A DNA stretch of 64,000 nucleotides, from the NCBI GenBank assembly GCA_004799435.1, contig SSMV01000089.1, positions 31,076 through 95,075 of the forward strand. The letters run 5' to 3'. The notes under the pieces are model-generated. The model ran no database searches and was not told the DNA's origin. It saw nothing but the letters and a program-made list of their open reading frames with translations. Position 1 is the stretch's first letter. The number at the start of each line of letters is the position of its first letter. Position numbers and translations under genes: made by a program. Below, one piece after another: positions 17,975-27,111 of the stretch. The DNA comes from Bradyrhizobium sp. (GTDB taxonomy: Bacteria > Pseudomonadota > Alphaproteobacteria > Rhizobiales > Beijerinckiaceae).

Positions 17975-19252
17975 TCAGCGATTGGCGGCGGCGGTGATGT
18001 CCAGCTTGCCGACGAAGGCTGTCGGGTCGTCGCCCATCGTCATGAAATCGCCGGCCTTGATCGCGCCGCTCTTGGCTTTAACGACGACGGAAAGGCTCTT
18101 GGGATCGGCGATGAATTTTTGCGTCTCGCTGCCCAACGCCAGCCCGGAAGGATCGCCGCCGAGCATGACCGGCGCGATCGTCCCCGCCGTCGTCGACCAT
18201 TGCTTGCGCAGATCAGCGCTGGCGACACCCTCTTGCTTGGCGAGATAGGCAAGGCCTTTGTCGAACAGCCCGGCGTTGACCAGTTTCAGTTGCAGCGAGG
18301 CGACCCCGGCCTCGATCAGGGCCTGCGCGGCGGTCGCCCGGTCGCCGCCGAACAAGGCCGGCGCGACATTGGTGAGACTCGCCTGGAAGCCGATCGAGCC
18401 CATTTGCGCGCCGTCGATGGTGATTTCGCCAAACGTCAAAGTCTGGGCCTTCTCGTCGTAGGTGAAGCCAGCGGTTAGCGAGAGTTCGAGCTTGGGATAG
18501 CCAAGACTGGCGAGTTCCTTGGCGGTGTCCGATCCCGCAGAGGCCTCGAAGACGACGCCCGTGACTTTCGAAAGGTTCGTACTCACAACGTCGGTGGTGT
18601 AGCGATTCTGGACGACGACCGAGGCGATCGCGATATGGTCGGTTTGACCAGCCTCGCCGCCGAAATCGGGGGCGACAATGTCGATCCCGTTCAGAGTCAG
18701 GCCGCCGAGATGAACCAGCGACGCGCTCTGTGCGGAGGCGTCGGCCAGCAGGAACGGGGCGTCGAGCCCATCGACATGCAGCGCGCCGGCATTGACCGAC
18801 ACGGTCCCGCCATCGGCAGGTCCGGTCGCGCTGATGGAAGCAAGATCGAGTATTCCCATCTTGCCGCTGTCGACGGCGCGGGCGTTCAGGCCGCTTAAAT
18901 GAATTTTTGAATTGTCTTTGCCGAGGATGTCGATCGACGCGATCGCGATCTTGTCGGCCTTGAGCTTGAGCGCCAGCGCGCGTTCCTCGTCGACCGGCGT
19001 GTCGGGGGAGAAGAGTTTGACGATCTCGTCCTTGGTGAGATTGGTGTTGTCGAATTCGACATGCGGGATGGTGAAGGCGTCGCCATCGGTTGCGGTGAAG
19101 GTCAGATTGTCGATCGTCACGTCGCCGCTGGCTGGCGCCGCGAGCGCGCAGGGCGCGGCGAGCGATCCGGCGATCAGCAGCAGCGCCCCGGTCGATCGCG
19201 CAGCCCACTCGCCGGCGCGCGCCTGCGTCGGACGATTCCGCTCCACCCCCAT
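17975..19252 (-). CDS. Exported protein of unknown function, alphaproteobacterial type
   Basis: A 425-residue protein with an N-terminal signal peptide (STGALLLIAGSLAAPCALA, cleavage about residue 38). The mature part consists of repeated beta-strand-rich units such as VTIDNLTFTATDGDAFTIPHVEFDNTNL, ITIDGAQMGSIGFQASLTN and KLDITAAANR, suggesting an elongated beta structure in the periplasm. A GAGGGGGATTGAG ribosome site precedes the ATG. No catalytic motif is visible and I do not recognise a named family. Confidence 0.75.
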   Translation of the reverse strand: MGVERNRPTQARAGEWAARSTGALLLIAGSLAAPCALAAPASGDVTIDNLTFTATDGDAFTIPHVEFDNTNLTKDEIVKLFSPDTPVDEERALALKLKADKIAIASIDILGKDNSKIHLSGLNARAVDSGKMGILDLASISATGPADGGTVSVNAGALHVDGLDAPFLLADASAQSASLVHLGGLTLNGIDIVAPDFGGEAGQTDHIAIASVVVQNRYTTDVVSTNLSKVTGVVFEASAGSDTAKELASLGYPKLELSLTAGFTYDEKAQTLTFGEITIDGAQMGSIGFQASLTNVAPALFGGDRATAAQALIEAGVASLQLKLVNAGLFDKGLAYLAKQEGVASADLRKQWSTTAGTIAPVMLGGDPSGLALGSETQKFIADPKSLSVVVKAKSGAIKAGDFMTMGDDPTAFVGKLDITAAANR

Positions 19253-19424
19253 CTCAATCCCCCTCAGTCGATCGTTCCATCTGGCGTTACGAAATGACCC
19301 GGAAAGGATCGCTCAGGGCGGCCGGTTTGGCAACGGACCCCGGCGGCGCGGGCCCGAGTGTTGTCGTTTGGGCCCGCGGCCATGAAAAGCCACGCTCGCG
19401 GCCACGGAGGGCCGCGCTACTGTT

Positions 19425-21707
19425 TCAAATCCCTTCGGCGGCGCTGGTCGCGGCGATCGCCGTCATATTGACGATGCCGCGCGCCGTGACCGACGGGGTC
19501 AGCACATGGGCCGACTTGGCCGGGCCAACCAGGATCGGCCCGACCGGCAGCGCGTCGGCGATCACCCGCGTCAGTTGCAGCGCCGTGTTGCCCGCATCGA
19601 GGTTAGGGAAAATCAGGACATTGGCTTCGCCGGTGAGCTTGCAGTCGGTCGTCACCTGGGCGCGCGCGGCGAGCGACAGCGCGGTGTCGGCCTGCATCTC
19701 GCCGTCGATCTCGAAATCGGGTTGACGCGCCGCGATCAAAGCCAGCGCCTCGCGCATCTTGCGCGCCGAGGGCGTGTCGGCTGAGCCGAAGTCGGAATGG
19801 GAGACCAGAGCGATCTTCGGCTCCATGCCGAAGCGGCGCACATGATTGGCGCAGGCGAAGGCGAGATCGGCGATCTCCACCGCGGTCGGCTCGTAGCGCA
19901 CATGCGTGTCGGCAAGAAAAATGGCGCCGCTTGAGGCGATCACCAGCGACAGAGCGGCGAAATCCGCCGCGCCGGGCGCGAGGCCGACAATGTCCTTGAT
20001 GTGCTTGAGGCGCTGCGCGAAGCGTCCGTCCAACCCGCAGATCAGCGCGTCGGCGTCGCCGCGCTCGAGCGCCAGGGCGCCGATGACGGTGGTATTGGTG
20101 CGCACCAGCGTTCGCGCCGCGTCGGGCGTCACGCCTTTGCGCCCGGCGATCCTGAGATAGGTCGCCACATAGTCACGATAACGCGGGTCGCTCTGCGGAT
20201 CGATCGCCTCGAAATCCTTGCCGAGCGTGATGCGCAGATCGTAGCGGCGAATGCGTTCGCGAATGATGTCGGGCCGTCCGATCAGGATCGGCCGGGCGAG
20301 CCGCTCCTCGACGATCACCTGCGTGGCGCGCAACACGCGTTCGTCCTCGCCCTCGCTATAGATCACCCGCTTCTGCGCCGCACGCGCCTTGGCGAACAGC
20401 GGCTTCATGATCAGTCCGGAACGGATCACGAAGCGTGACAGACTTTCCGTATAGGCCTCCAGATCGGCGATCGGCCGGCGCGCGACGCCGCTTTCCATCG
20501 CCGCGCGCGCCACCGCCGGCGCGACGCGCATAATGAGGCGCGGATCGAACGGGCTCGGGATCAGCGAAGCGCGTCCGAAGGGTTCCGCCTGGCCGTCATA
20601 GGCGCGCGCCACAACGTCGGAGGGCGCCTCGCGGGCCAGCGCGGCCAGCGCCTTGGCCGCCGCATGTTTCATCGCTTCGTTGATCTCGCTCGCGCCGACA
20701 TCGAGCGCGCCGCGGAAAATATAGGGAAAGCAGAGGACGTTATTGACCTGGTTGGGGTAGTCCGAGCGCCCGGTGCAGATCATTGCGTCGGGTCGCGCCT
20801 GAACGGCGAGTTCGGGCATGATCTCGGGATTGGGATTGGCGAGCGCCATGATCAGCGGATCTTTGGCCATGCGCTTGACGTGTTCGGCCGTCAGCACGCC
20901 AGCCGCCGAAAGGCCGATGAAAATATCGGCGTCGTCGATCACGTCGATCAGGGCGCGCGCGCTCGTCTCGCGCGCGTAGACCGATTTCCAGCGGTCCATC
21001 AGCGTTTCGCGGCCCTTGTAGACCACGCCGGCGATGTCGCAGACGAAGATGTTCTCGCGCTTGGCGCCGAGCGAAACCAGAAGATTGAGCGAGGCGAGCG
21101 CCGCCGCTCCGGCCCCGGAGCAGACGATCTTGACCTTATCGATGTGTTTGCCGGCGAGTTCGAGCGCGTTGGTGACGGCGGCCGCGACAATGATCGCCGT
21201 GCCGTGTTGATCGTCGTGGAAGACGGGAATGCCCATGCGGGCTTTCGCCTTTTCCTCGACCTCGAAACATTCGGGTCCTTTGATGTCTTCGAGATTGATG
21301 CCGCCGAAGGTCGGCTCCAGCGCGACAATAATGTCGACGAGCTTGTCGACATCGAGCTCGTTGACTTCGATGTCGAAGACGTCGATGCCGGCGAATTTCT
21401 TGAACAGCACCGCCTTGCCTTCCATCACCGGCTTGCCGGCGAGCGGTCCGATGGCGCCGAGGCCAAGGACGGCGGTGCCATTGGTGAGCACGGCGACGAG
21501 ATTCTGGCGCGTCGTCAGATTGGCCGCTTCCTCGGGATCGGCGACGATCGCCTGACAGGCGAAGGCTACGCCCGGCGAATAGGCGAGCGCGAGATCGCGC
21601 TGATTGCCCAGCGGCTTGGTGGCGGCGATCTCCAGCTTTCCCGGCCGCGGCAGGCGATGGTATTGCAACGCGTCGGATTGGAGGTCGGCCGCGCCTTCGC
21701 TGCTCAT
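19425..21707 (-). CDS. maeB: NADP-dependent malic enzyme with phosphotransacetylase-like domain
   Basis: A 760-residue hybrid enzyme. The N-terminal 430 residues are malic enzyme (oxidative decarboxylation of malate to pyruvate): [50 protein letters not shown] and the nucleotide site [15 protein letters not shown]. The C-terminal 320 residues resemble phosphate acetyltransferase ([32 protein letters not shown]) and are thought to act in acetyl-CoA regulation rather than catalysis. Full length and intact. It is monocistronic as far as can be seen. Confidence 0.97.
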   Translation of the reverse strand: MSSEGAADLQSDALQYHRLPRPGKLEIAATKPLGNQRDLALAYSPGVAFACQAIVADPEEAANLTTRQNLVAVLTNGTAVLGLGAIGPLAGKPVMEGKAVLFKKFAGIDVFDIEVNELDVDKLVDIIVALEPTFGGINLEDIKGPECFEVEEKAKARMGIPVFHDDQHGTAIIVAAAVTNALELAGKHIDKVKIVCSGAGAAALASLNLLVSLGAKRENIFVCDIAGVVYKGRETLMDRWKSVYARETSARALIDVIDDADIFIGLSAAGVLTAEHVKRMAKDPLIMALANPNPEIMPELAVQARPDAMICTGRSDYPNQVNNVLCFPYIFRGALDVGASEINEAMKHAAAKALAALAREAPSDVVARAYDGQAEPFGRASLIPSPFDPRLIMRVAPAVARAAMESGVARRPIADLEAYTESLSRFVIRSGLIMKPLFAKARAAQKRVIYSEGEDERVLRATQVIVEERLARPILIGRPDIIRERIRRYDLRITLGKDFEAIDPQSDPRYRDYVATYLRIAGRKGVTPDAARTLVRTNTTVIGALALERGDADALICGLDGRFAQRLKHIKDIVGLAPGAADFAALSLVIASSGAIFLADTHVRYEPTAVEIADLAFACANHVRRFGMEPKIALVSHSDFGSADTPSARKMREALALIAARQPDFEIDGEMQADTALSLAARAQVTTDCKLTGEANVLIFPNLDAGNTALQLTRVIADALPVGPILVGPAKSAHVLTPSVTARGIVNMTAIAATSAAEGI

Positions 21708-21797
21708 GTCGTCTGTCTCCTCCCGGGGCGTGAGGCGACTGTCGCCGCTGGCGCGCCGTCTGGCAAGGATTTCGCAGGACGCGTCGGAAGCGCGGCC

Positions 21798-22724
21798 TTA
21801 GTTGGAGCCCGAACCGTTCATCGGCGCGAGCGACAGGGGCGGGGCAAGCGCCGCTTGAGTCTGCGCCGGCTGGGTCAGCGCGGCTTGTGCCTGCGTCGGC
21901 TGGGCGTAGGCTTGCGCCCCGCCCGTTGCCCCCTGGCGCGCGGCGGCGGCGACCGCCGTTTGTCCATCTACGAAGGCCCGCCATTGCGTCTGATCGCCGG
22001 AAAAGGCGTTGCGGTCGACATTGCCGTCGATGCCCGGCACGGTTCCGTCGGCCTGATATTGCCAGAAGTTCCAGGCGCGATCGCCATAGGGCACCGCCGG
22101 ATTGTGCTTGGTCGAGCGCACCCAGATCGGATAGTCGGCGAAAGCGCCGTCCGCCAGGATCGCCCGATAAAAATCGATCGAGGTGTAGATGATCGGCCGC
22201 TTGCCGAAATGACGCTCCATTTCCTCGAGCATCACTTTCATCGCCGCCACGGTGGAGTCGCGCTCGAGCCTGCGCCGGCAGGTGCGGGAATCCGGCGTCG
22301 GCTCGACATCGAGCACTGGCGGCAGCGCGTCGTCCTCGACCGGCACGTTCTGCTCGAACCACATCGCTTCGTCGATCGGCGCGCGGCACCAATAGGCGAA
22401 GAGATAGGCGCCATGGGGAACGCCGGCCTGCTTGGCGCCCTGCCAATTCGCCTGGAACCGGTCGTCGAGATGATCGCCGCCCTCGGTCGCCTTGATCCAG
22501 GCGAATTTGACTCCGGAACTGGCGACGGCGTTCCAGTCGATCTCGCCCTGATATTTCGAGACGTCGATGCCGTGGATCGGATAGTCGGTCGGCTTGGGGA
22601 GATTGTCGTCGAAGTCGAGCATGCCCGAGCCGCCGCCCCCGCAGGCCGACAGCGTCAGACAAAGCGCGGCCAGCGCGCCAAAGCGGCGGCGGGAGCGAAA
22701 TTGAAAATCTGCAAATCGGATCAT
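21798..22724 (-). CDS. GH25 lysozyme-family lipoprotein
   Basis: A 308-residue putative muramidase. The N-terminus has a lipoprotein signal (RFGALAALCLTLSACGG), so the enzyme is probably anchored in the envelope. The GH25 domain covers about residues 50 to 245: HGIDVSKYQGEIDWNAV, KFAWIKATEGGDHLDDRF, AYLFAYWCRAPIDE, PPVLDVEPT (catalytic Asp/Glu region) and RAWNFWQYQADG. The last 55 residues are a low-complexity Gln/Ala/Pro tail (YAQPTQAQAALTQPAQTQ). The start at MIRFADF is taken so that the signal begins correctly. It would cleave peptidoglycan; it stands back-to-back with a polysaccharide deacetylase gene. Confidence 0.9.
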   Translation of the reverse strand: MIRFADFQFRSRRRFGALAALCLTLSACGGGGSGMLDFDDNLPKPTDYPIHGIDVSKYQGEIDWNAVASSGVKFAWIKATEGGDHLDDRFQANWQGAKQAGVPHGAYLFAYWCRAPIDEAMWFEQNVPVEDDALPPVLDVEPTPDSRTCRRRLERDSTVAAMKVMLEEMERHFGKRPIIYTSIDFYRAILADGAFADYPIWVRSTKHNPAVPYGDRAWNFWQYQADGTVPGIDGNVDRNAFSGDQTQWRAFVDGQTAVAAAARQGATGGAQAYAQPTQAQAALTQPAQTQAALAPPLSLAPMNGSGSN

Positions 22725-22885
22725 CGGCTCGGAGCAAACTACGCGGAACAACTGACGTTTCGGCGTGGAGCGCCGTCGCCGTGATACCCCAAACTAGGGG
22801 GATCGGGGTAACGATTCGTTAAAGCGCGCGCTTGACCCCAAAACCTGCCTTGACCCTGACGGGCGCGGCGCGGCAAGCACCGGGG

Positions 22886-23833
22886 ATGCCCATCCGATTT
22901 CGCCTCAACGCGTTTTGCGCCGGTTTCGCTCTCTGGGCGGGCTTCGCCGCGCTCGCCTCGGCTGAGGAGGCTTGCGAGCCCGACAAGCTCGGCACGGCGC
23001 GGATCGCCGAGGTCGGGACGCAGGGCGGATTGATGATCGGGTTGAAGACCTATCCCGCCGCCATTCCGCTCGCCGACCATGAGGTGATCCTTACTTTCGA
23101 CGACGGGCCGGATCAGCGCACGACCCCTGAGATCCTGCGCGCGCTCGCCGATCAATGCGTGCTGGCGACCTTCTTCGACATCGGCGCCAAGGTCGATGCT
23201 CTGCCGCTGCTGGCGCGGCGCGAGGTCGAGGAAGGCCATAATGTCGCCCATCACACCTACACCCATCCGCAGCCGACCCTGACCTTCATGAGCGAGGCGG
23301 CGGCGCGCGCCGATATCTTGAAAGGCATGATCGCGGTGGAGCGGGCGGCCTATGGTCAGGACTTCCCGGACGGCGAGCCGACCGATCTCGCCAAGCTCAA
23401 GCTGCACACGCCCTTCTTCCGCTTTCCCGGTTTTGCCGACACCGCCGATCTGCGCCTATGGTTTGGCGAGAACAATGTCGCGATCTTCGGGACCGATCTC
23501 TGGGCCTCCGACTGGATCGAGATGACGCCGGATCAGGAACTCAAACTCATTCTCGGCCGGCTCGAAAAGGCCGGGCGCGGCATGCTGCTCTTTCACGACA
23601 ATCGCCAATGGACGGCTGACATGATGCCGGGTTTTCTCGCCGAGCTGAAAAAGCGCGGCTACCGGGTCGTCCATGTTGTCGCGGGGGCGGGAACTGGCCC
23701 GACAGTTCCCGCGCCCGCCGGCTGGGTGTCGGAGACGGGGCGCGTCACCGGCGCCTTGAAGCCGCGTCTCGACAAAAACGCGCCGACGCGGCCCGCCGGG
23801 CCGATCCCGGTCCTGCCGGCGCCGGTCGAATAG
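22886..23833 (+). CDS. Polysaccharide deacetylase family protein
   Basis: A 315-residue exported NodB-type esterase. A signal peptide (AFCAGFALWAGFAALASA, cleavage about residue 26) is followed by the NodB domain: catalytic base and metal ligand in TFDDGPDQ, the metal histidines in AHHTYTHPQP, FRFPGFAD and LLFHDN. Substrate could be peptidoglycan or another acetylated glycan. The ATG at MPIRFRL follows CACCGGGG; an upstream ATG is possible. The C-terminal 60 residues are Pro-rich. Divergent from the GH25 gene, suggesting a shared role in the wall. Confidence 0.92.
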   Translation: MPIRFRLNAFCAGFALWAGFAALASAEEACEPDKLGTARIAEVGTQGGLMIGLKTYPAAIPLADHEVILTFDDGPDQRTTPEILRALADQCVLATFFDIGAKVDALPLLARREVEEGHNVAHHTYTHPQPTLTFMSEAAARADILKGMIAVERAAYGQDFPDGEPTDLAKLKLHTPFFRFPGFADTADLRLWFGENNVAIFGTDLWASDWIEMTPDQELKLILGRLEKAGRGMLLFHDNRQWTADMMPGFLAELKKRGYRVVHVVAGAGTGPTVPAPAGWVSETGRVTGALKPRLDKNAPTRPAGPIPVLPAPVE

Positions 23834-23865
23834 GGCGGCTGACCAGCTCAATCCAGAATCCGGAC

Positions 23866-24285
23866 TCAGGCCCCGAGGACGTGGAGCGCGATCTCCCGGA
23901 CATGCGGCGCGCGGCGATGTTCGAAGAGATAGACGCCCTGCCAGACGCCGAGCGCCAGCTTGCCGCCGATGATCGGGATCGACAGGCTGACATTGGTCAG
24001 CGCGGCGCGGATATGGGCCGGCATGTCGTCCGGCCCCTCCTCGTCATGGGCGTAGAGACCCTCCGCCTCGGGCGCGATCCGGTCGAAAAAACCTTCAAGG
24101 TCCGTCCGCACCTCGAAGGCGGCGTTCTCCTGGATCAGCAGCGACGCCGAAGTGTGGCGGCAGAAGAGGGTCGCGAGCCCGGTCTCGAGCTTTTGCGGGC
24201 GCAATTCGCTCGCCACCCGGTCGGTGAATTCATAGAGCCCGCGGCCGCGGGTCTCGATGCGAAAGATGGCGGCGAACTGGCCCAT
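23866..24285 (-). CDS. YjbQ/UPF0047 family protein
   Basis: A 139-residue protein of the YjbQ family (secondary thiamine-phosphate synthase enzyme in annotations). Signatures are TLFCRHTSASLLIQEN with the conserved cysteine and His, DDMPAHIRAALTNVSLSIPI and LGVWQGVYLFEHR near the C-terminus. Probably a cytoplasmic trimer. The physiological role is uncertain. Convergent with the deacetylase gene, 32 bases apart. Confidence 0.93.
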   Translation of the reverse strand: MGQFAAIFRIETRGRGLYEFTDRVASELRPQKLETGLATLFCRHTSASLLIQENAAFEVRTDLEGFFDRIAPEAEGLYAHDEEGPDDMPAHIRAALTNVSLSIPIIGGKLALGVWQGVYLFEHRRAPHVREIALHVLGA

Positions 24286-24534
24286 GCGCTTTCATATAAG
24301 CAACGCCCGAGGCGGGGCGGGGAATGGGCGGCGTCACCGCGATAAAACCCTGCGCTCGCCGGCAAGAATGACGCTGCCCTTGAAGCCGCGTGCGAGACGC
24401 TACACGCCGAGCTTGGCCGGCGGCTGCCCGAGTCGATGGCGTTCGGCCTCACGGCCGGCTTTGCGGCTTTGGTGCGGGAAAGAAAGGCGCCCTAGGGCTA
24501 GCGCGGCAGCAACCCGAGCGTCGGCGAAACCCAT

Positions 24535-24741
24535 TCACCCCTTGGGTGGCTCTCGCCTGCGCAGCGCTGCTCGGGCTTGCGCTATCGCTCGGGCGTCCAT
24601 GTATTCTCCCGTAGCCAAACAGGTTATGCGCGGATTGTTGCCAACATTTGGCCGATCCAAATATTTGCTGACAGAGAAAACCACATATCTCGCGCGCCCA
24701 TCGGTCACTAGGCACGGGCCGGTGCCATCTTCAATAGTCAT
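24535..24741 (-). CDS. Small hypothetical protein in an AT-rich islet
   Basis: A 68-residue ORF starting at ATG with AGGGG nine bases upstream. It reads MTIEDGTGPCLVTDGRARYVV, then LDRPNVGNNPRITCLATGEYM, and a basic C-terminus. No membrane segment, two cysteines. Codon use is less GC-biased than in neighbouring genes (for example AAT, ATA, TTG, TAT). No family recognised. It is downstream of another small minus-strand ORF after a 119-base AT-rich gap. Confidence 0.4.
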   Translation of the reverse strand: MTIEDGTGPCLVTDGRARYVVFSVSKYLDRPNVGNNPRITCLATGEYMDARAIAQARAALRRREPPKG

Positions 24742-24860
24742 TACCGGAACCCCTAGATAAATTTCTACTAGGTCAATTTAGTAAAGTAAAAATTTGTCCT
24801 AAATATGGAAATATAACTATACTATAGGATGGTATCACACATAAAAAAGAAGCGCTCATA

Positions 24861-25067
24861 TCAGCCGCGCCTTTGGTCATCGAGAGATGACCGAATTTGG
24901 CTCAGAGACGAATTAATTTCGCGCAGCGTTGCGTTTATTTCGCTTAAATGTCGGTTGCTAGCCCAATCCACGCCTAGCCAGACTGCAAACGCGACCATAA
25001 GAACAATAAATAAAACACCCAAACCGCCCAAAAGTGAAGTGGGTAACATGTCGAGAATTGCGAACAT
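24861..25067 (-). CDS. Small single-pass membrane protein
   Basis: A 68-residue protein with an N-terminal membrane helix (about residues 12 to 35, LLGGLGVLFIVLMVAFAVWLGV) followed by a short amphipathic coiled-coil-like region (LSEINATLREINSSLSQIRSSL). It is too short for most families. Codon use is AT-leaning, unlike the chromosome around it, which suggests recent acquisition. Topology is probably N-out/C-in with the coil in the cytoplasm. No function assigned. Confidence 0.55.
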   Translation of the reverse strand: MFAILDMLPTSLLGGLGVLFIVLMVAFAVWLGVDWASNRHLSEINATLREINSSLSQIRSSLDDQRRG

Positions 25068-25366
25068 TTATTAGTTCTCGCTTATGGCGGGGCGAACCCG
25101 CATTTTATCCCTTCTTCGCGCCCCGCACCAAGCCCCCCTGCGCGAAAACAGAATCCGACCTCAATGGAAACGATGCCTCGGCCGCGCACTCCGCACCTGC
25201 TTCGCGAAGTCTCGCGCCACGGGACCGTTTAATGGGTTGTCCGCGTCGGGCACGGCCGCGCATCCATTTGCGGGCCGCCTACGGCACGCCTGAATTCGAG
25301 TCCCAATATCCCGCCGCCATCCGCGGCAGGCCCGTTAGCGGCCCGCGGAAAGCCCGGTGCTTCGCG
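25068..25366. other. Gene-free stretch with direct repeat copy A
   Basis: No convincing ORF. Holds the first copy (25189-25247) of a 59-base imperfect direct repeat whose second copy is at 26991-27049 (53 of 59 identical by eye). Contains short self-complementary pieces such as CTTCGCGAAG. Confidence 0.5.
25189..25247 (+). repeat. Imperfect direct repeat 1, copy A
   Basis: Begins CTCCGCACCTGCTTCGCGAA and ends GTCCGCGTC. It matches 26991-27049 with about six mismatches. Both copies lie in gene-free DNA flanking the thioesterase/DoxX/DUF2934 block. Confidence 0.7.
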
Positions 25367-25804
25367 TCACCGCGGCGACATCGGTTCTTCGCCCGCCGCT
25401 TTCGCTCGCACACGCTCGCGGAAACGCGGGACTGCGATCACCGCGCGTTGATGGCGCCCTTCGGAGATCAGCTCGCGCGCGTCGAAGACTTTGGCGACGA
25501 AGTTCAGCCTGCGTCCTTCGACACTGACCAGCTCGACCTCGGCGCGTATCTCTAGGCCGACCGGCGTCGGCGCGACATGCGAGAGATCGACATGGATTCC
25601 GAGACTGTCTTCGTCTGCGTCGAGATGCCCGCTCAGACATTTGACGCAGGCAGATTCGACGAAGCCGACCAGCGCCATGGTCGCCAGCACCTCGGGCATC
25701 TCGCCGAAATTGGCGAAGAGACCGGCGAGATTGGGCACTAGCATCTCCGGGACGACCGTGGCGGTCAGCGTCGCGCGGAGCCCCGGCTTCAAGCTGTCCT
25801 TCAT
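25367..25804 (-). CDS. FlK-like thioesterase family protein
   Basis: A 145-residue hotdog-fold protein resembling the fluoroacetyl-CoA thioesterase family. Typical segments are LKPGLRATLTATVVPEMLVPNLAG at the start, VLATMALVGFVESACVKCL, LDADEDSLGIHVDLSHVAPTPVG and LNFVAKVFDARELISEGRHQRAVI, the last containing the conserved EGxHxR. Such enzymes hydrolyse acyl-CoA thioesters; the natural substrate here is unknown. The start at MKDSLKPG was preferred over an upstream start because the preceding in-frame residues are Arg-rich and non-conserved. Confidence 0.85.
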   Translation of the reverse strand: MKDSLKPGLRATLTATVVPEMLVPNLAGLFANFGEMPEVLATMALVGFVESACVKCLSGHLDADEDSLGIHVDLSHVAPTPVGLEIRAEVELVSVEGRRLNFVAKVFDARELISEGRHQRAVIAVPRFRERVRAKAAGEEPMSPR

Positions 25805-25903
25805 CTCAAGCCGCCTCCATGGGGAGAAGCGCCGATCCTCGGCGAGCCGTCGACGCCGCGATTTCCGGTTTCCACGAAATCCTCGCCGCCCGACCGTCGA
25901 GAG

Positions 25904-25963
25904 CGCAAATGCAAACGGCGGCCACTGGGGCCGCCGTTTGAACGATGGCGCCCTCAAGAGGAC
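25904..25963. repeat. Direct repeat 2, copy A: tRNA-Leu terminator and 3'-end remnant
   Basis: A 60-base segment matching 27112-27171 at 56 positions. It contains the hairpin AAACGGCGGCC/GGCCGCCGTTT and then CTCAAGAGGAC, which corresponds to the T-arm/acceptor end of the tRNA-Leu gene at 27154. The hairpin (25913-25939) also lies 48 bases past the end of the DoxX gene on the minus strand, where it could serve as its terminator. Confidence 0.75.
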
Positions 25964-25986
25964 GCCGCAAGCGCTTACTCGTCCAT

Positions 25987-26469
25987 TCAGTCGACCAGCG
26001 ATTTCAGGATATTATTGTTCTCTACCGCCGGAAGCCGCGCGGCCACGCCGTCCAAGCCCCACACATGGCCGGCGCGATGGGCGATCAGGAAGACGATAGC
26101 GACTGCATAGACGATATGGAAATCGACGAAGAGATTGGTGTGATCCTCGATGAACGGCCACTGCATGTGGGCAAAATAGTAGGTGATCATCAGCAGGATG
26201 CCGAAGGGACCACTGACCCGGACCAAGAGACCGGACACGAGCGAGAGGCCGATCAACAGATGGCCCCACTTCACCAGAAAGTCAGTGTAGGGCAGCACAG
26301 CCGGGTCGGCAAAATGCGCGAAAAAACCATGGAAGGTCACAACGTGATCGAGGAATCCAGCAGTGTCGAAGCTTTGCAGGATTTGCCAAGCGCCGGCATA
26401 AAGGAATGTCCAGCCAATCAGAATCCGAAGAGCAAAGATGACGCCGCAATCGAGCTTGTCACGGGTCAT
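25987..26469 (-). CDS. DoxX family membrane protein
   Basis: A 160-residue integral membrane protein with four predicted helices: GVIFALRILIGWTFLYAGAWQIL, LVKWGHLLIGLSLVSGLLV, GPFGILLMITYYFA and DFHIVYAVAIVFLIAHRAG. The RxxLGWxFLYAGxxK-like first helix and the short FHGFFAHFADP loop fit the DoxX family. Function is not settled; some members act in thiosulfate oxidation or stress protection. GGAGAG precedes the ATG. It follows the DUF2934 gene by 64 bases on the same strand. Confidence 0.85.
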   Translation of the reverse strand: MTRDKLDCGVIFALRILIGWTFLYAGAWQILQSFDTAGFLDHVVTFHGFFAHFADPAVLPYTDFLVKWGHLLIGLSLVSGLLVRVSGPFGILLMITYYFAHMQWPFIEDHTNLFVDFHIVYAVAIVFLIAHRAGHVWGLDGVAARLPAVENNNILKSLVD

Positions 26470-26533
26470 TTTTTCTCTCCTGCCTTCGTTGTTGGTTTCA
26501 CTCGCGCTGACCTCATCTTCCCCAATCGGGGGA

Positions 26534-26725
26534 TCACCGAGAGAAATCGCTGGCACGTCGCGTGAACGTGGCCGCCTCTCCATTGGCCGGCGCTTTCTCG
26601 TGTAGCGGCTGACTCAATTCGCTCTCAGCGGCGAACCAGAATTCTTCGTCCCGCCCTTCAGGGGTTCCCGCTAACTCCCAAAGTTCATATGCGCGCACGT
26701 GGACATGTTCTTGGGCGCCGCTCAT
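26534..26725 (-). CDS. DUF2934 domain protein
   Basis: A 63-residue protein. The stretch RAYELWELAGTPEGRDEEFWFAAESEL is the DUF2934 domain (the family pattern is A-x-x-LWE-x-x-G-x-P-x-G-x-x-x-x-x-W-x-x-AE). GGAGGCGAAA precedes the ATG. Such small proteins are common on Hyphomicrobiales accessory regions; their role is unknown. Likely first gene of a unit with DoxX. Confidence 0.85.
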   Translation of the reverse strand: MSGAQEHVHVRAYELWELAGTPEGRDEEFWFAAESELSQPLHEKAPANGEAATFTRRASDFSR

Positions 26726-26990
26726 TTTCGCCTCCGGTAAAAAAGGGGCGGTCGCTTTGGCTTTTCGGGCCGCTTCAACCGCCAGTCGGCGAGCCTTCAG
26801 TCAGGTTGGGGGTACAACGAGACAAGGCTCGATACGATCAGGTTGCGGCAGCCTTCTCATTCTCGAAAGGGTCGGATTCTACCTATCCATCCTCGCCGCC
26901 GAGCCAGTGGGGCATGGTCGCGACGAGACCGGCGAATCTCAGGCGAGACGATGGACGCCCCTTTGAGGCAATCCATGACACGTCCGCGCC

Positions 26991-27049
26991 CTCCGCACTT
27001 GCTTCGCGAAGTCTCGCGCCGCGGGACCGTTTCGTGGGCGGTCCGCGTC
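26991..27049 (+). repeat. Imperfect direct repeat 1, copy B
   Basis: Begins CTCCGCACTTGCTTCGCGAA and ends GTCCGCGTC; partner of the copy at 25189. Confidence 0.7.
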
Positions 27050-27111
27050 AGTCATGGTCCTGACTTGCAATCAGAGACGGGTCTTCTCACCCAGACAGTG
27101 GCGACTCGACC

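Noticed and set aside
20664-22784. 706-codon plus-strand ORF opposite maeB and the GH25 gene
   Set aside because: Translation shows no domain and both opposing genes are full-length and well conserved.
24286-24534. Possible gene remnant after YjbQ (reading ETLHAELGRRLPESMAFGL)
   Set aside because: A protein-like stretch of about 40 codons ending in a stop but with no start or recognisable family; too little to call a pseudogene.
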